From NCBI GenBank assembly GCA_963747425.1, contig CAVVFJ010000008.1:124001-188000 (forward strand): DNA of 64,000 nucleotides. The letters run 5' to 3'. Made by a program: the position numbers and the translations under genes. A model generated the notes under the pieces. It did not search any database. It had not been told where the DNA came from and worked only from the letters and a program-made list of their open reading frames with translations. This stretch comes from DASUPK01 sp963747425. GTDB taxonomy: Bacteria > Actinomycetota > Thermoleophilia > Solirubrobacterales > 70-9. Each line of letters opens with the position of its first letter. Position 1 is the stretch's first letter. Shown here in pieces: positions 25,286 to 34,354 of the stretch.

Positions 25286-25638
25286 ATGGGATGCGAAGAG
25301 CTGAAGAGGCGCACTGCGGAAGGCGAACGAGGTCGATCTGACGGTCACCGGCCGAAAGTCGGTGAAGGAGAGCTCCCGACCGATGTGGTTCGTCGAGGAG
25401 GGCGAGAAGCTGCTGCTGCTGCCGGTCGGCGGCTCGGACAGCAACTGGTACAGGAACCTGCGGAAGACGCCGAGATCGGCCTGACCGCGAGGCGCCGAGC
25501 TCACGCCGACGCCGAGCCGATCGAGGACGCGTCCGACTCGACCACGTCGCTCAGGTATTCGGCGAGAAGTACGGCGCCGACCGGGTGAAGGAGTACTACC
25601 CGAACCTCAACGCCGCGGTAGAGGTCCCCCTGACCTGA
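25286..25638 (+). pseudogene. degraded deazaflavin (F420)-dependent nitroreductase family gene
   Basis: No single frame is open across the gene, but the family can be followed through three frames: EVDLTVTGRKSVKESSRPMWFVEEGEKLLLLPVGGSDSNWYRNLRKTP, then EIGLTARR with DAEPIEDASD, then HVAQVFGEKYGADRVKEYYPNLNAAVEVPLT ending at 25638. At least three indels are needed, near 25320, 25470 and 25545. The ATG at 25286 has AGGAGG upstream. Members of this family use F420H2 to reduce diverse substrates, and their presence supports an actinobacterial host. It ends 22 bp before the tRNA gene. Confidence 0.65.
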
Positions 25639-25660
25639 CGCGGTGCTTCAATGGCGCCGA

Positions 25661-25738
<78 letters not shown>

Positions 25739-25806
25739 TCATTTGCGGGCGTTTGCTGGCCCTTGTATGGCCTACTCCCTTCGGGGAGTCACTGCAGGCT
25801 GGGAGC

Positions 25807-25826
25807 GGGTACGAATTGGGTACATC
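25807..25826. repeat. GGGTAC double motif, left end of element
   Basis: GGGTAC occurs twice 11 bp apart, the second followed by ATC. It matches 17 of 20 bases of 28397-28416 near the other end of the element. Possible arm-type recombinase or excisionase site. Confidence 0.4.
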
Positions 25827-26053
25827 GACTGGCCGATCGGGCCTCTCGGCGCTTCGGATTGAGAAGCTCGCTCCTGGTATTTGAAAGGCCGCGGCCACGC
25901 ATGGGGAACTCAAGATGAGCGCCTCGTCTCGATCCAATCGAGCCGCTTGTTGACCAGCTCGATCTCCGCACGCACGTCGTCGTCAGCGTCCCCTCCTTTC
26001 GTAGTCCCCCTTATTGACCAGTGGACCATGCGGGGAGTAGATTCCACCATGGG

Positions 26054-28279
26054 ATGAAGGCCGGTTTGGGGATCGTGATCGCGGTGGCGGTATCCGTGGT
26101 GGCCGCCGCCTCCGCCTCCGCCGCAGTCCCGGGCTGGCAGATCGGCGCCGCCCGGATCGACACGACGCCGCCGGCCTACGACGCGGCTCAGGACCTGCAG
26201 GACTTCCCGGAGGCGAGCTGCCCGCGCGCGACGTTCGACGGGCCGCGCCTCTGGCGCTTCGAGGAGCCCTACACGGACACCGACGGATCGGGCGACTTCA
26301 ACTACCCGGGTGGCTCGCCCGAGCCGTTCTGCGACTACAACGGCAACGGGCGCTGGGACGGCATCTACCTATCCGGAGGGATCAACCACCTTGCAAAGTT
26401 CCTGCATGACCCGATCGATGCCCGCGCCGTCGCTTTCTCGGCGGGAGGGAGGACCGTCGTCTTGGAGTCCGTGATCGCGCAGGGAATCTTCGAGAACTAC
26501 ATCCGGGATGCCCGGACGCAGGCCGAGAACCTCGCCGGGCAGCCGCCGCACGACGCGACCTGCGGCCACATCGACCAGATGGTTGTGAGCTCCAACCACA
26601 ACGAGAGCTCCCCCGACACGCTCGGCCTCTATGGCGCTCCGGACGCCGGAGGGTTCCCGCTGCACTCGGGGATTGACGAGTACTACATGGATTGGCTCGA
26701 CTCGCAGATGGCGAAGGTCGCGGTCGCTGCCTGCGATCAGCGGCACGCGGCCACCATGCGGGAGACCGACTTCCCTGTGCCGCCCGGGATCCGGCAGGAG
26801 ATCCCCAACCGGTTCCCGACCACCAACGATGCCGGGGAGCCCACGGCCATCGACAACAAGATCCGGGTGCTGCAGGCGCTCGACGCGAGCGGCGATCCGA
26901 TCTTCACGATGATGAACCTGGCCGACCACAACCAGGACATAGGCCACTCCGACACCTTCGAGGAGTCCCATTCGGTGAGCGGCGACTGGCCGGGTTACTT
27001 CCACAACCGGCTGGAGCAGGACATGGTCGATCGCTACGGCCCGGGCCACGGGGGAATGGGGATGTTCCTGGTCGGCGACAACGGCTCGATGGAGGACCCG
27101 ATAACCGATCCGGCGATCCCCGACCCACCCTGCAACGGCGGCGCCAACGGCTGCTTCGCCCAGGTGCAGCTGACTGGTGACACGCTCGCCGACGATGTCG
27201 CCGCTGAGCTCGTCCGGGGCTCGAGACCCGCCCGGCCCGGCCCGGTCGACGGTCGGCGCACCGAGTTCTGCGTGCCGCTCCAGAACCAGCTCTTCGCGTT
27301 CCTCGCCTCGATCGGAACCTTCGGCGAGCGGCACCTGTACACCAACTGCGTCGATACGGGAACAGTCGGCAACGAGCTGAAGACCTCAGTCGCGGTACTC
27401 GACGTGGGACCCGAGCTGCAGTTCCTGGTAAATCCCGGCGAGGCTTTCCCCGGCCTGGCGCTGGGCAACCCCTACGGGATCGAGGACGCTAGCTGCGACA
27501 ACCTCGCCAATCCCCCTGTCCCCACCTGGCACGCCCGCGCGCCCTTCCGCTTCCAGGTCGGCCTCGGCGACGACATGATCGGCTACGAAAAGCCCGCCTG
27601 GTCGTTCTGGGACCCGGCCGCGTACCTGCCGACGGACACGTGTGCCACCGATCCGCACAACCACCACCACGGCCTGGAGGACGAGGCGGCCGGGCCCGCC
27701 GCCTCGAACGCCGTCGCCCAGCGGCTGACCGCGCTGCTCGACGAGTCGCCCGACCCGACCGCGGACATCCGCTTGGGCCGTTTCGTGAAGGCGGACGGGT
27801 CGCTCACCGACGCGTACACGACGCCTGACGACGCGGGCACCCCGGGCCACTTCCCCACCGACGCGGTCGCGATCTGGCTCGCCGCGCCCGGGCAGACGAT
27901 GCTGAATGCAGCTCGGCGGAGGCCCAACAGCGGCACGATCGTCGCGCTCCGCGACGTCCGCTCCTTCGGCGGACGGCCGGTCGATGCGAACGGCGATTTC
28001 ATGGACTTCGACGGCGCCGACCAGCCCGCCGGGCCGAACGTGGACACCCGCGGGATGCTGGTGTGCGACTCCTCGGGAGGGGTCAGCAAGCGTTACTACG
28101 TCAACGTCTATCCGGCCCTGACCGTGAATGGCACGCTCCGGGCGGGCCACCCCGGCCGCGCGCCGGGCCACGCCGTCCACAATAAGTGCAAGCGGCACAA
28201 GCGCCACAGACACCACCACTCTCGGGCCCGCAGAGCAGGAGAAGAAGCACCGGCGCTGAGCCGCACGACCGCGCCTTAG
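26054..28279 (+). CDS. secreted neutral/alkaline ceramidase-like hydrolase
   Basis: A 741-residue exported protein: signal peptide MKAGLGIVIAVAVSVVAAASASA, then a ceramidase-N-like domain. It opens with WQIGAARIDTTPP, as neutral ceramidases open with a VGxGRxDITxP strand. Candidate zinc-ligand segments are VVSSNHNESSPDTLG and NLADHNQDIGHSD, with VGDNGSMEDP further on. Relative to known ceramidases there are Ca-binding-like DTDGSGDF and DYNGNGRWDG loops early on. The C-terminus is His/Lys/Arg-rich. Eleven more codons precede the ATG at 26054 but break the signal-peptide pattern. Substrate (ceramide or other amide) is unproven. It is the only large gene between the tRNA-Arg repeats, so it is probably acquired. 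Confidence 0.7.
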   Translation: MKAGLGIVIAVAVSVVAAASASAAVPGWQIGAARIDTTPPAYDAAQDLQDFPEASCPRATFDGPRLWRFEEPYTDTDGSGDFNYPGGSPEPFCDYNGNGRWDGIYLSGGINHLAKFLHDPIDARAVAFSAGGRTVVLESVIAQGIFENYIRDARTQAENLAGQPPHDATCGHIDQMVVSSNHNESSPDTLGLYGAPDAGGFPLHSGIDEYYMDWLDSQMAKVAVAACDQRHAATMRETDFPVPPGIRQEIPNRFPTTNDAGEPTAIDNKIRVLQALDASGDPIFTMMNLADHNQDIGHSDTFEESHSVSGDWPGYFHNRLEQDMVDRYGPGHGGMGMFLVGDNGSMEDPITDPAIPDPPCNGGANGCFAQVQLTGDTLADDVAAELVRGSRPARPGPVDGRRTEFCVPLQNQLFAFLASIGTFGERHLYTNCVDTGTVGNELKTSVAVLDVGPELQFLVNPGEAFPGLALGNPYGIEDASCDNLANPPVPTWHARAPFRFQVGLGDDMIGYEKPAWSFWDPAAYLPTDTCATDPHNHHHGLEDEAAGPAASNAVAQRLTALLDESPDPTADIRLGRFVKADGSLTDAYTTPDDAGTPGHFPTDAVAIWLAAPGQTMLNAARRRPNSGTIVALRDVRSFGGRPVDANGDFMDFDGADQPAGPNVDTRGMLVCDSSGGVSKRYYVNVYPALTVNGTLRAGHPGRAPGHAVHNKCKRHKRHRHHHSRARRAGEEAPALSRTTAP

Positions 28280-28396
28280 CAGTTCCACCAGCGGGGCGGA
28301 GCTCCCGCCGCGAGCGCGTACGGTCGCCGGCTCCCCGGGCCGGCTCCCAACCCGTGCCACATCCCATCCTAGGCCGCGGGCTCAGCCGGAAAAGAT

Positions 28397-28416
28397 GGGT
28401 ACAGAATGGGTACATC
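28397..28416. repeat. GGGTAC double motif, right end of element
   Basis: Partner of 25807-25826 in the same orientation, 105 bp inside the right 47-bp repeat. Confidence 0.4.
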
Positions 28417-28520
28417 AGGTTGGGATCAGGGGGGTTTTCGCGGGTAAGCAAATCGCCGGAACCCGGCGAATTGCAGGACTTTCGTGCCCGGGCTTACCCG
28501 GCCGTTTTCGCCCCGGGGCG

Positions 28521-28567
28521 CCTCCTAAGGAGTAGGCCCCAGGTTCGAATCCTGGTCGGGGCGTTCG
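28521..28567 (+). repeat. right copy of 47-bp direct repeat (attR-like), tRNA-Arg 3' fragment
   Basis: Exact copy of 25692-25738: anticodon loop to acceptor end of tRNA-Arg(CCT). The 5' half of a tRNA is missing here, so it is not a second functional tRNA gene. Confidence 0.85.
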
Positions 28568-28584
28568 CCGGCGCGGGCTTCGGG

Positions 28585-29007
28585 CTATTCGATGCGTGCG
28601 TCTGCCAGGGTGAACTGGGCGGCGATCACGACCAGGTAGACGAGCGTCGCAACGAACCCGACGACCATCCAGGCGACCGGGTCGTGGATCGTGGCGGTGA
28701 CCAGTGCCGCCGCGCCGATCGCGAGGCCGACGGAGACGAGGTGGAAGCCGCCCCAGAGGCGCACGGAGCCATGCTCCCTGGGGGCAAGGATCTCGCTCGG
28801 GCGCCCGTACGCGAGGGCGGCGGTGACCCCGAAGCCAAGGACCGCGCCCGCCAGGAAAAGCAGCGCCTCCCACGCCGTCGGGATGCCGCGGGCATGGGTG
28901 GTGACGGCACCCGAGGTCCAGATGGTCAGCGTGTAGCCGTAGGGCGCGGCGGAGGTCGCCACCGCCGTCTTCAGGTGGGTCCGGTAGCTTCGGCGGGGCG
29001 TCTCCAT
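28585..29007 (-). CDS. four-helix membrane protein of unknown function
   Basis: A 140-residue protein. Four hydrophobic segments are visible: LKTAVATSAAPYGYTLTIWTSGAV, WEALLFLAGAVLGFGVTAALAYG, FHLVSVGLAIGAAALVTATI and WMVVGFVATLVYLVVIAAQFTLA. I do not recognise a family. The ATG at 29007 is used because the open frame continues upstream only as antisense of the next gene. It is the first host gene to the right of the integrated element. Confidence 0.75.
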   Translation of the reverse strand: METPRRSYRTHLKTAVATSAAPYGYTLTIWTSGAVTTHARGIPTAWEALLFLAGAVLGFGVTAALAYGRPSEILAPREHGSVRLWGGFHLVSVGLAIGAAALVTATIHDPVAWMVVGFVATLVYLVVIAAQFTLADARIE

Positions 29008-29082
29008 GCACCGGACAGTATTTCGCCGCCGGTAAGGCAGGCCTAGGCGTAACGCGGGAGGCGCACGATCGACGGAGCGGAG

Positions 29083-29493
29083 ATGAGCAAGGAAGCCAGC
29101 CACGACACGAGGCTCGAGCGAATCCTCGGCGTCCCCCTCGCGGATGACGCTGTGCGCCAGTGGCCGCAGAGCGGCGAGGCGATCACGGGCCGGGCCCGGA
29201 TCGGCGAGGTGGAGTCTCATTTCGAGGGACTGCGGCTGGCCGTCGGCAGGCGCCACGCCATCGGCGACACCCTGGTGGTCGAGTGGAGCACGGACTACGG
29301 CGACGGCCGCGTCTACCGCAACGTCACCGTGGCGGAACTGCGCGACGGAGAAGCGATCAGGGTGACGGATTACTGGGGCGAGCCATTCGAGCCGCCCGAC
29401 TGGAGGAAGCCTTTGGCGGACTCTCTCGAGATGCCGCCGGACGGAACCTGGCCCGCGGCAAGCGCCCTCCAAGGCGACGACGAAGCGGGCTGA
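29083..29493 (+). CDS. SnoaL-like / NTF2-fold protein
   Basis: A 136-residue protein with the core of a nuclear transport factor 2-like domain: VRQWPQSGEAITGRARIGEVE, then RRHAIGDTLVVEWSTDYGDGRVYRNVTVAELRDGEAIRVTDYWGEPFEPPDWRKPL. The last segment is the classic end of small SnoaL-like domains in actinobacteria. The N-terminal helix is shorter than usual. Function is unknown; the fold can be an isomerase, hydrolase or ligand-binding domain. Confidence 0.8.
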   Translation: MSKEASHDTRLERILGVPLADDAVRQWPQSGEAITGRARIGEVESHFEGLRLAVGRRHAIGDTLVVEWSTDYGDGRVYRNVTVAELRDGEAIRVTDYWGEPFEPPDWRKPLADSLEMPPDGTWPAASALQGDDEAG

Positions 29494-29573
29494 GCAGGCG
29501 CTCAGCTGCAAGTCGCAGCCCGCGCCTGGTCAAGCGGCACTGATGTTGCGACCATCCCTGGCGAGGTAGTCCG

Positions 29574-31370
29574 TTGTCAACCAGCAGCAAGCGCCTGCCG
29601 TACATGCCCGGCCTGGATGGCCTGCGGGCGATCGCCGTGCTGGCCGTCTTCGTCTACCACTTCAGCAACGGCGGTGGCTGGCTTCCCGGCGGGTTCCTCG
29701 GCGTTGACGTCTTCTTCGTGATCAGCGGCTATCTGATCACCTCCCTGCTGCTCAGCGAGTTCCGCAAGGAGGGGCGGGTAGATCTCGTTGCCTTCTGGCT
29801 GCGGCGGGCGCGGCGGTTGCTGCCGGCGGTTGGGGTGCTGATCGCCGTCGTAATGGTCGCTGGGGCGTTCTTCGACTTCGGGCAGATCTCGACGCTGCGG
29901 GCGCAGGCGCTGGCGTCGATGGCCTACGTGACGAACTGGGACCTGATCCTCAGCCACCAGAGCTACTTCGAGGAGTTCGCGCGGCCCTCGCTCTTCCGGC
30001 ACCTCTGGTCGCTGGCGGTCGAGGAGCAGTTCTACCTGCTCTGGCCGCTCGTCTTCGCCGCCTGCATGACCCGGTTCGGGCACCGCCGGCTGGTGGTCGG
30101 AGTGATCGCCGGCGCGATCGCCTCAAGCCTGCTGATGGCCATCCTCTTCGACCCGGTCAACCCGAACCGGGTCTTCTACGGCACCGACACTCGGGCCACG
30201 CCGCTTCTGATGGGGGTGGCGCTCGCGTTCTTCTGGAACCCGGAGCGGCTCAAGCAGCAGACCGGGATGCTGGCGCCGATCGCCCTGAACGTGATGGGGG
30301 CCATAGGCCTGTCGATGGTCGTGATCACCTTCATGACCGTCCACGACTACGACATCGGGCTCTACCACGGCGGCTTCCTGCTGCTCTCGCTCTGGACCGC
30401 GATGCTGATCGCCGCCCTCGCCCATCCGGCCGCATCCATCGGCCGCACCATCGGCAACCCGGGAATGCGCTGGCTCGGGCTGCGCAGCTACAGCTTCTAT
30501 CTCTGGCACTGGCCGGTGCTCGAGCTGACCCGGCCGGGGATCGACGTGCCGCTGCACGGGCCGATCCTCTTCGCGCTGCAGCTCGGCCTGACGCTGGCGC
30601 TCGCGGATCTCTCCTACCGCTACGTCGAGCAGCCCTTCCGCCGCTCCACCAGCTGGGAGCGGCCCGATTGGCTGCGCATCGGGCGCGTCGGGATCGCGGT
30701 CGGGGTGACCGCCGTGGTGCTCGTCGTCGGCTGGAGCGGGATCGTGCCCCGGGGCCACAACGGCCAGCTGCAGGTCGCCTCCGCGCGGATCACGCCGAAG
30801 GTCGTTTCGATCACGCCCTCGGGCGGCGATCCGGTCAAGGTCCCCTCCCCAGTGCCGGCCAAGCACACCGGCAAACGGCCGCTGCCGGTGCTCGCGCTAG
30901 GCGACTCGGTGATGGTCGACGCGCGCTCCGGCCTGGCGAGGCTGCTGGGCGGCGGGCTCACCCTGAATGCCGCGGTCGGGCGCCAGCCCGGCGAGATCAT
31001 CGACCTGCTCCACGACTACGGGAAGGACGGGAAGCTCCCGGACTACGTCGTCCTGCAGCTCGGCAACAACGGGCCTGTCTACTCAGACGACCTGACCAAG
31101 CTCCACGACGCCCTGCGCGGCGTCCCGCACGTCTTCCTGGTCAACGTCGAGGTGCCGCGCAGCTGGCAGGGCGAGGTCAACTCGGCCCTCTCCGACGCCG
31201 CAAGCAACTGGGGGCAGGCGGAGCTCGTCAACTGGCACGAGGTTGCGTCCTCACACGGCGGCATCACCACCGACGGCATCCACCTGACCACCAAGGGGAT
31301 CGATCTCTATTCGCGTCTGGTCGCGTCGTCGGTCCGGACCGCCAACGGCAAGGGCTCGCAGGAGCGCTAG
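29574..31370 (+). CDS. acyltransferase 3 / SGNH two-domain protein (OafA type)
   Basis: A 598-residue membrane acyltransferase for modifying surface polysaccharides. The membrane part opens with YMPGLDGLRAIAVLAVFVYHF, includes GGFLGVDVFFVISGYLITSLLL and RRARRLLP, and has about ten helices. The extracytoplasmic SGNH domain from about residue 435 has LALGDSVMVDARSG, LQLGNNGPVYS and the catalytic pair in TDGIHLTTKG. Acetyl or another acyl is passed across the membrane to a glycan. TTG start. Its stop TAG and the stop of the convergent GGDEF gene share the palindrome CTAG. Confidence 0.92.
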   Translation: MSTSSKRLPYMPGLDGLRAIAVLAVFVYHFSNGGGWLPGGFLGVDVFFVISGYLITSLLLSEFRKEGRVDLVAFWLRRARRLLPAVGVLIAVVMVAGAFFDFGQISTLRAQALASMAYVTNWDLILSHQSYFEEFARPSLFRHLWSLAVEEQFYLLWPLVFAACMTRFGHRRLVVGVIAGAIASSLLMAILFDPVNPNRVFYGTDTRATPLLMGVALAFFWNPERLKQQTGMLAPIALNVMGAIGLSMVVITFMTVHDYDIGLYHGGFLLLSLWTAMLIAALAHPAASIGRTIGNPGMRWLGLRSYSFYLWHWPVLELTRPGIDVPLHGPILFALQLGLTLALADLSYRYVEQPFRRSTSWERPDWLRIGRVGIAVGVTAVVLVVGWSGIVPRGHNGQLQVASARITPKVVSITPSGGDPVKVPSPVPAKHTGKRPLPVLALGDSVMVDARSGLARLLGGGLTLNAAVGRQPGEIIDLLHDYGKDGKLPDYVVLQLGNNGPVYSDDLTKLHDALRGVPHVFLVNVEVPRSWQGEVNSALSDAASNWGQAELVNWHEVASSHGGITTDGIHLTTKGIDLYSRLVASSVRTANGKGSQER

Positions 31371-32395
31371 TCGCCGGCGGGCTCGGCCTCCGGGAATGCC
31401 TCGGCCGGCTCGAGCGTGGGCGGCGCGATCTCCACCCTGCTGCCGCCGTCGGTCTTGGCGGTGTAGAGCGCGACGTCGGCCCTGCGGAGCAGCTCGTCCA
31501 GGGGCTCCTCGCCGTCCCAGGCCGCGACTCCGGCGGAGAAGCTCCCCAGCTCCGGGGTCACCTCGTTGAGGCGGGCGACGGCCGCCATGGCCTGGCCGTC
31601 CTCGGTGTCCATCAGGAGCGCCCCGAACTCGTCGCCGCCCAACCTGGCGAGGATGTCCCCGGCGCGGAGCTCCGTGCGCATCCGGTCGGCGGTTTCGACC
31701 AGCACCCGGTCCCCCTCGTCGTGCCCGCGGGTGTCGTTGATCTCCTTGAGGCTGTCGAGATCGAGCAGGAGGAGCCCGACCGAGGTTCCCTCCCGAGCCG
31801 CTCGTGACATCTCCCGCTCGGCGGCCGTTCGCCAGCCTCGCCGGTTGAGCAGGCCCGTGAGGTCATCCACCGTCGCCTCCTTGAGCAGGCGGGAGTTGAG
31901 CGTCTGGGTCTCGCGCGTGACGGCCCGCAAGGAGAACGCCACACTGAACCCGATCAGCAGGAGCACGGTGGCGTGGCCCCACTCGACGGGATACGCGGGG
32001 GACCCGAAGATCAGCATCGGCAGGTAGCAGCAGGCCGCCAGGACGCCCATGCCGACGGCCAGCTCCCTGTCGCTCGCCCGGACGCCGAACCAGATCATCG
32101 CCATCATCATCAGGACGGCGTACCCCGAGGCCGCGCCGCCCGAGTACGCCTGGAGCATGGTGAGCGCCACGATCCCGCCGTAGGCGGCCGCGTAGAACGG
32201 GATCGGCTGGCGGCGCGTCACCAGCGTGACCGCGACCGGCGCCACGCACGCTCCGATCGCGCCGATGAAGAAGACCGTGTGGTGCGAGCCGAAGTCCGTG
32301 GCGGTCGCCACGGCGACCGGGACGACGTTGCCCACGACCGCGAAGCGGAGGGCTCGCCTGCGTTGCCTGGAGCTGTAGCGCATCGGTGCTGCCAT
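31367..32395 (-). CDS. membrane-bound diguanylate cyclase (GGDEF)
   Basis: A 342-residue protein with about six N-terminal hydrophobic helices and a C-terminal GGDEF domain. ATVDDLTGLLNRRGWRTAAERE opens the domain, DLDSLKEINDTRGHDEGD follows and the active site is ARLGGDEFGALL. RAGD lies exactly five residues before GGDEF, so the RxxD inhibitory c-di-GMP site is present. It should make c-di-GMP, commonly a control of exopolysaccharide and attachment, which suits the neighbouring polysaccharide genes. No EAL domain. Confidence 0.92.
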   Translation of the reverse strand: MAAPMRYSSRQRRRALRFAVVGNVVPVAVATATDFGSHHTVFFIGAIGACVAPVAVTLVTRRQPIPFYAAAYGGIVALTMLQAYSGGAASGYAVLMMMAMIWFGVRASDRELAVGMGVLAACCYLPMLIFGSPAYPVEWGHATVLLLIGFSVAFSLRAVTRETQTLNSRLLKEATVDDLTGLLNRRGWRTAAEREMSRAAREGTSVGLLLLDLDSLKEINDTRGHDEGDRVLVETADRMRTELRAGDILARLGGDEFGALLMDTEDGQAMAAVARLNEVTPELGSFSAGVAAWDGEEPLDELLRRADVALYTAKTDGGSRVEIAPPTLEPAEAFPEAEPAGD

Positions 32396-32520
32396 GAGCA
32401 GGTACGGGGCGACCGGAGCTCGTGTAGAGCAACCCTGTCGCACGACCCTAGCTCCCGCCACCTCGGCATGCATCACCAGAAATCGCGCAAATCGTCCATT
32501 TCCGGGGATAAAGAGGCGGG

Positions 32521-33264
32521 TCAGGCCCGCTCGGCGGCGGTGAGAAAGGCCTCGAGGCGCTCGTTGTAGGCCGCCCCCGTGGAGGGGACCGTGTGCCCCC
32601 GGCCGGGAATCACGGCGCGCTCCGCCGACAGGGAGCCCGCCAGCGCGTCGCAGACCGCCTCGAACGCCGGGGAGTGATCGCCGGAGATCACCAGCACCGG
32701 GAAACCGCCTGCCGCCAGGCGCTCGAGCGGGATCTCGGCCTCCCACGAGGGCCTCTCCCGCTTGAGCAGCTCGACGCCGTGGAGGAGCTCCTCGGGCAGC
32801 TCGTCCGGAGTCTCGTATGCGGAACCGGCGCCGCCGCGAAAGAGCCGCAGGAAGTCCTCGGACGGGATCTCGGACGCGTGGCTGAAGAGGCGCTCCCCGT
32901 TGGCGATCATCTCGTCGACCACCGGCGTGCCCTCGGCGACCCGCAGCGAGCCCGGCTCCGAGACGGTCAGGGAGCGGACCGCGTCCGGCCGCTGCGCCGC
33001 GGCGAGCAGTGCGATCACCGCCCCATAGGAGTGACCGACCAGATGCGCGCCATCGCCGAGGAGCTCGGCGAACATCGGTGCCTCCAGCTCGAAGTCGTTG
33101 CGCTCCAGAGGCGTGCTCTCCCCGAAACCGGGCCGGCTGGGAATGATCAGGCTCCAGCGCTCGGCGAGCTCGCGCTGCTTGCGCCAGGTGGTGGGCGCTC
33201 CGACGATGTCGCCGTGCACGAAGAGGACAGGCGGGCCCGCACCGAGCCGCTCAACCTCGAGCAT
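32521..33264 (-). CDS. alpha/beta-fold hydrolase
   Basis: A 247-residue single-domain hydrolase. VLFVHGDIVGAPTTWRKQ gives the HG oxyanion segment, LVGHSYGAVIALLAAAQRP the nucleophile Ser, VLVISGDHSP the acid and VIPGRGHTVPSTG the catalytic His. The substrate is unknown. It overlaps the GH5 gene upstream by 14 bp. Confidence 0.88.
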   Translation of the reverse strand: MLEVERLGAGPPVLFVHGDIVGAPTTWRKQRELAERWSLIIPSRPGFGESTPLERNDFELEAPMFAELLGDGAHLVGHSYGAVIALLAAAQRPDAVRSLTVSEPGSLRVAEGTPVVDEMIANGERLFSHASEIPSEDFLRLFRGGAGSAYETPDELPEELLHGVELLKRERPSWEAEIPLERLAAGGFPVLVISGDHSPAFEAVCDALAGSLSAERAVIPGRGHTVPSTGAAYNERLEAFLTAAERA

Positions 33265-34327
33265 GCCGCCTCAGCGCCAGCAGGTGGTTGCGGAAACCGA
33301 CGCCGAATCCGGTCGGCTTGCCGCGGTAGTTCTGGATCAGGCTGGGCCCGGCGTGACAGGTCCAGCCGCCCTTGGCGTCCCAGGCCCAGCCAACGTATGA
33401 GATCCCCCGCCGGTCGGCCCAGCGCATCCACTTGTCGATGTAGTCGTGGTGGCAGTCGGTCTGGCCGAGCTCGCCGACCACGACCGGAACCGAGGCGGCC
33501 GTGGACGCAATCGCGGCCTTGCAGCCACGGAGGCAGGGCGCCAGGTGATGGCCGTAGTTGTGCTCCGATGCAACCAGCTGACCGAGCGGGTCGGCCGGCT
33601 CGTGGGCGAGCCATCCGGACAGATCGCGCGCGTAGTCGATGCCGCCCAGCATCAGCGGTTGCGTCGCCCCCGTCGAGCGCACAGCGTCCACCAGCTGCTG
33701 CATCCCGGCGGCGAGGTAGGCGGGGTGTCGCTCGGAGAACCGCCCGCCCGCTGGGATCTCACAGCCCGCGAGCCAGCACTCCCAGCCGACATCGTGGGGC
33801 TCGTTGTAGAGGTCGAAGACGAGGGAATGATTGGCGGCGAAGTGCGAGGCCACCGAGCTCCAGAAGGCCGGCGAGGAATCGGCGTCCGGCATCGGGATGA
33901 TCCCCAGGGCCCTCAGCCCGGCGGGGGCGGCGACGTGCTCGTCGATCACCACGTAGAGACCGGCCTGATTGAGCCGCGCGACGAAGCCATCGATCGCGTC
34001 CCGATAGGGCTGCCCACCGAGACCGGGCTTGACGCCGTCGATCCCCAGCCAGCAGTCGGGGTTGAGGGGCAGGCGAACGGCATTGATCCCCCACTTCTTC
34101 ATGGCCCGGATGCTGCGCGGGCCGGTGGGCCCGTCGAAGAACCCGAACCCCTCCGCGCACGCGTACTCGGAGCCGCTGCGGCTGACACCGAGCAGCCTGA
34201 TCGACTGTCCCGCCTCGTTAACGAGGTGGTTGCCGGACACGCTCAGGCCGAGCGCTGATGCGGCGGAAGGCGACGTAATGGCGCCCAGGCAGAGCGCGAG
34301 CACGACGATGCGTAAGGGCCGCGTCAT
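33251..34327 (-). CDS. secreted glycoside hydrolase family 5 (cellulase-like)
   Basis: A 358-residue exported glycosidase. The signal peptide RPLRIVVLALCLGAITSPSAASA is followed by a GH5 barrel: LLGVSRSGSEYACAEG, AMKKWGINAVRLPLNPDCW, YVVIDEHVA, the acid/base Glu in VFDLYNEPHDVGW, and the nucleophile Glu in VVVGELGQTDCHHDYIDKWMRW. AWDAKGGWTCHAG follows. Two of its Cys residues flank the catalytic loop. Likely an endo-beta-glucanase or mannanase acting outside the cell. Divergent from the GT2 gene with overlapping promoters. Confidence 0.88.
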   Translation of the reverse strand: MTRPLRIVVLALCLGAITSPSAASALGLSVSGNHLVNEAGQSIRLLGVSRSGSEYACAEGFGFFDGPTGPRSIRAMKKWGINAVRLPLNPDCWLGIDGVKPGLGGQPYRDAIDGFVARLNQAGLYVVIDEHVAAPAGLRALGIIPMPDADSSPAFWSSVASHFAANHSLVFDLYNEPHDVGWECWLAGCEIPAGGRFSERHPAYLAAGMQQLVDAVRSTGATQPLMLGGIDYARDLSGWLAHEPADPLGQLVASEHNYGHHLAPCLRGCKAAIASTAASVPVVVGELGQTDCHHDYIDKWMRWADRRGISYVGWAWDAKGGWTCHAGPSLIQNYRGKPTGFGVGFRNHLLALRRHARG

Positions 34328-34337
34328 CTCCGAACAA

Positions 34338-34347
34338 ACCCTACGAT
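34338..34347. promoter_or_regulatory. overlapping divergent -10 boxes (GH5 / GT2)
   Basis: The start codons are only 27 bp apart. TACGAT (34342-34347, plus) ends 7 bp before the GT2 ATG. TAGGGT (complement of 34338-34343) lies 10 bp before the GH5 ATG. The two boxes share bases, so use of one should compete with the other. Confidence 0.35.
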
Positions 34348-34354
34348 CACCGCG

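Noticed and set aside
25740..26020. Short minus-strand gene behind an AGGAGG-like site
   Set aside because: Gives about 20 residues (VRAEIELVNKRLDWIETRR); too short to support as a gene.
25739..28520. Prophage or integrative element with integrase
   Set aside because: No recombinase, excisionase or phage gene could be found in any frame between the repeats.
28521..28567. A second tRNA-Arg gene
   Set aside because: Only the 3' part from the anticodon loop on is present; acceptor 5' strand and D arm are missing. It is the distal copy of the integration repeat.
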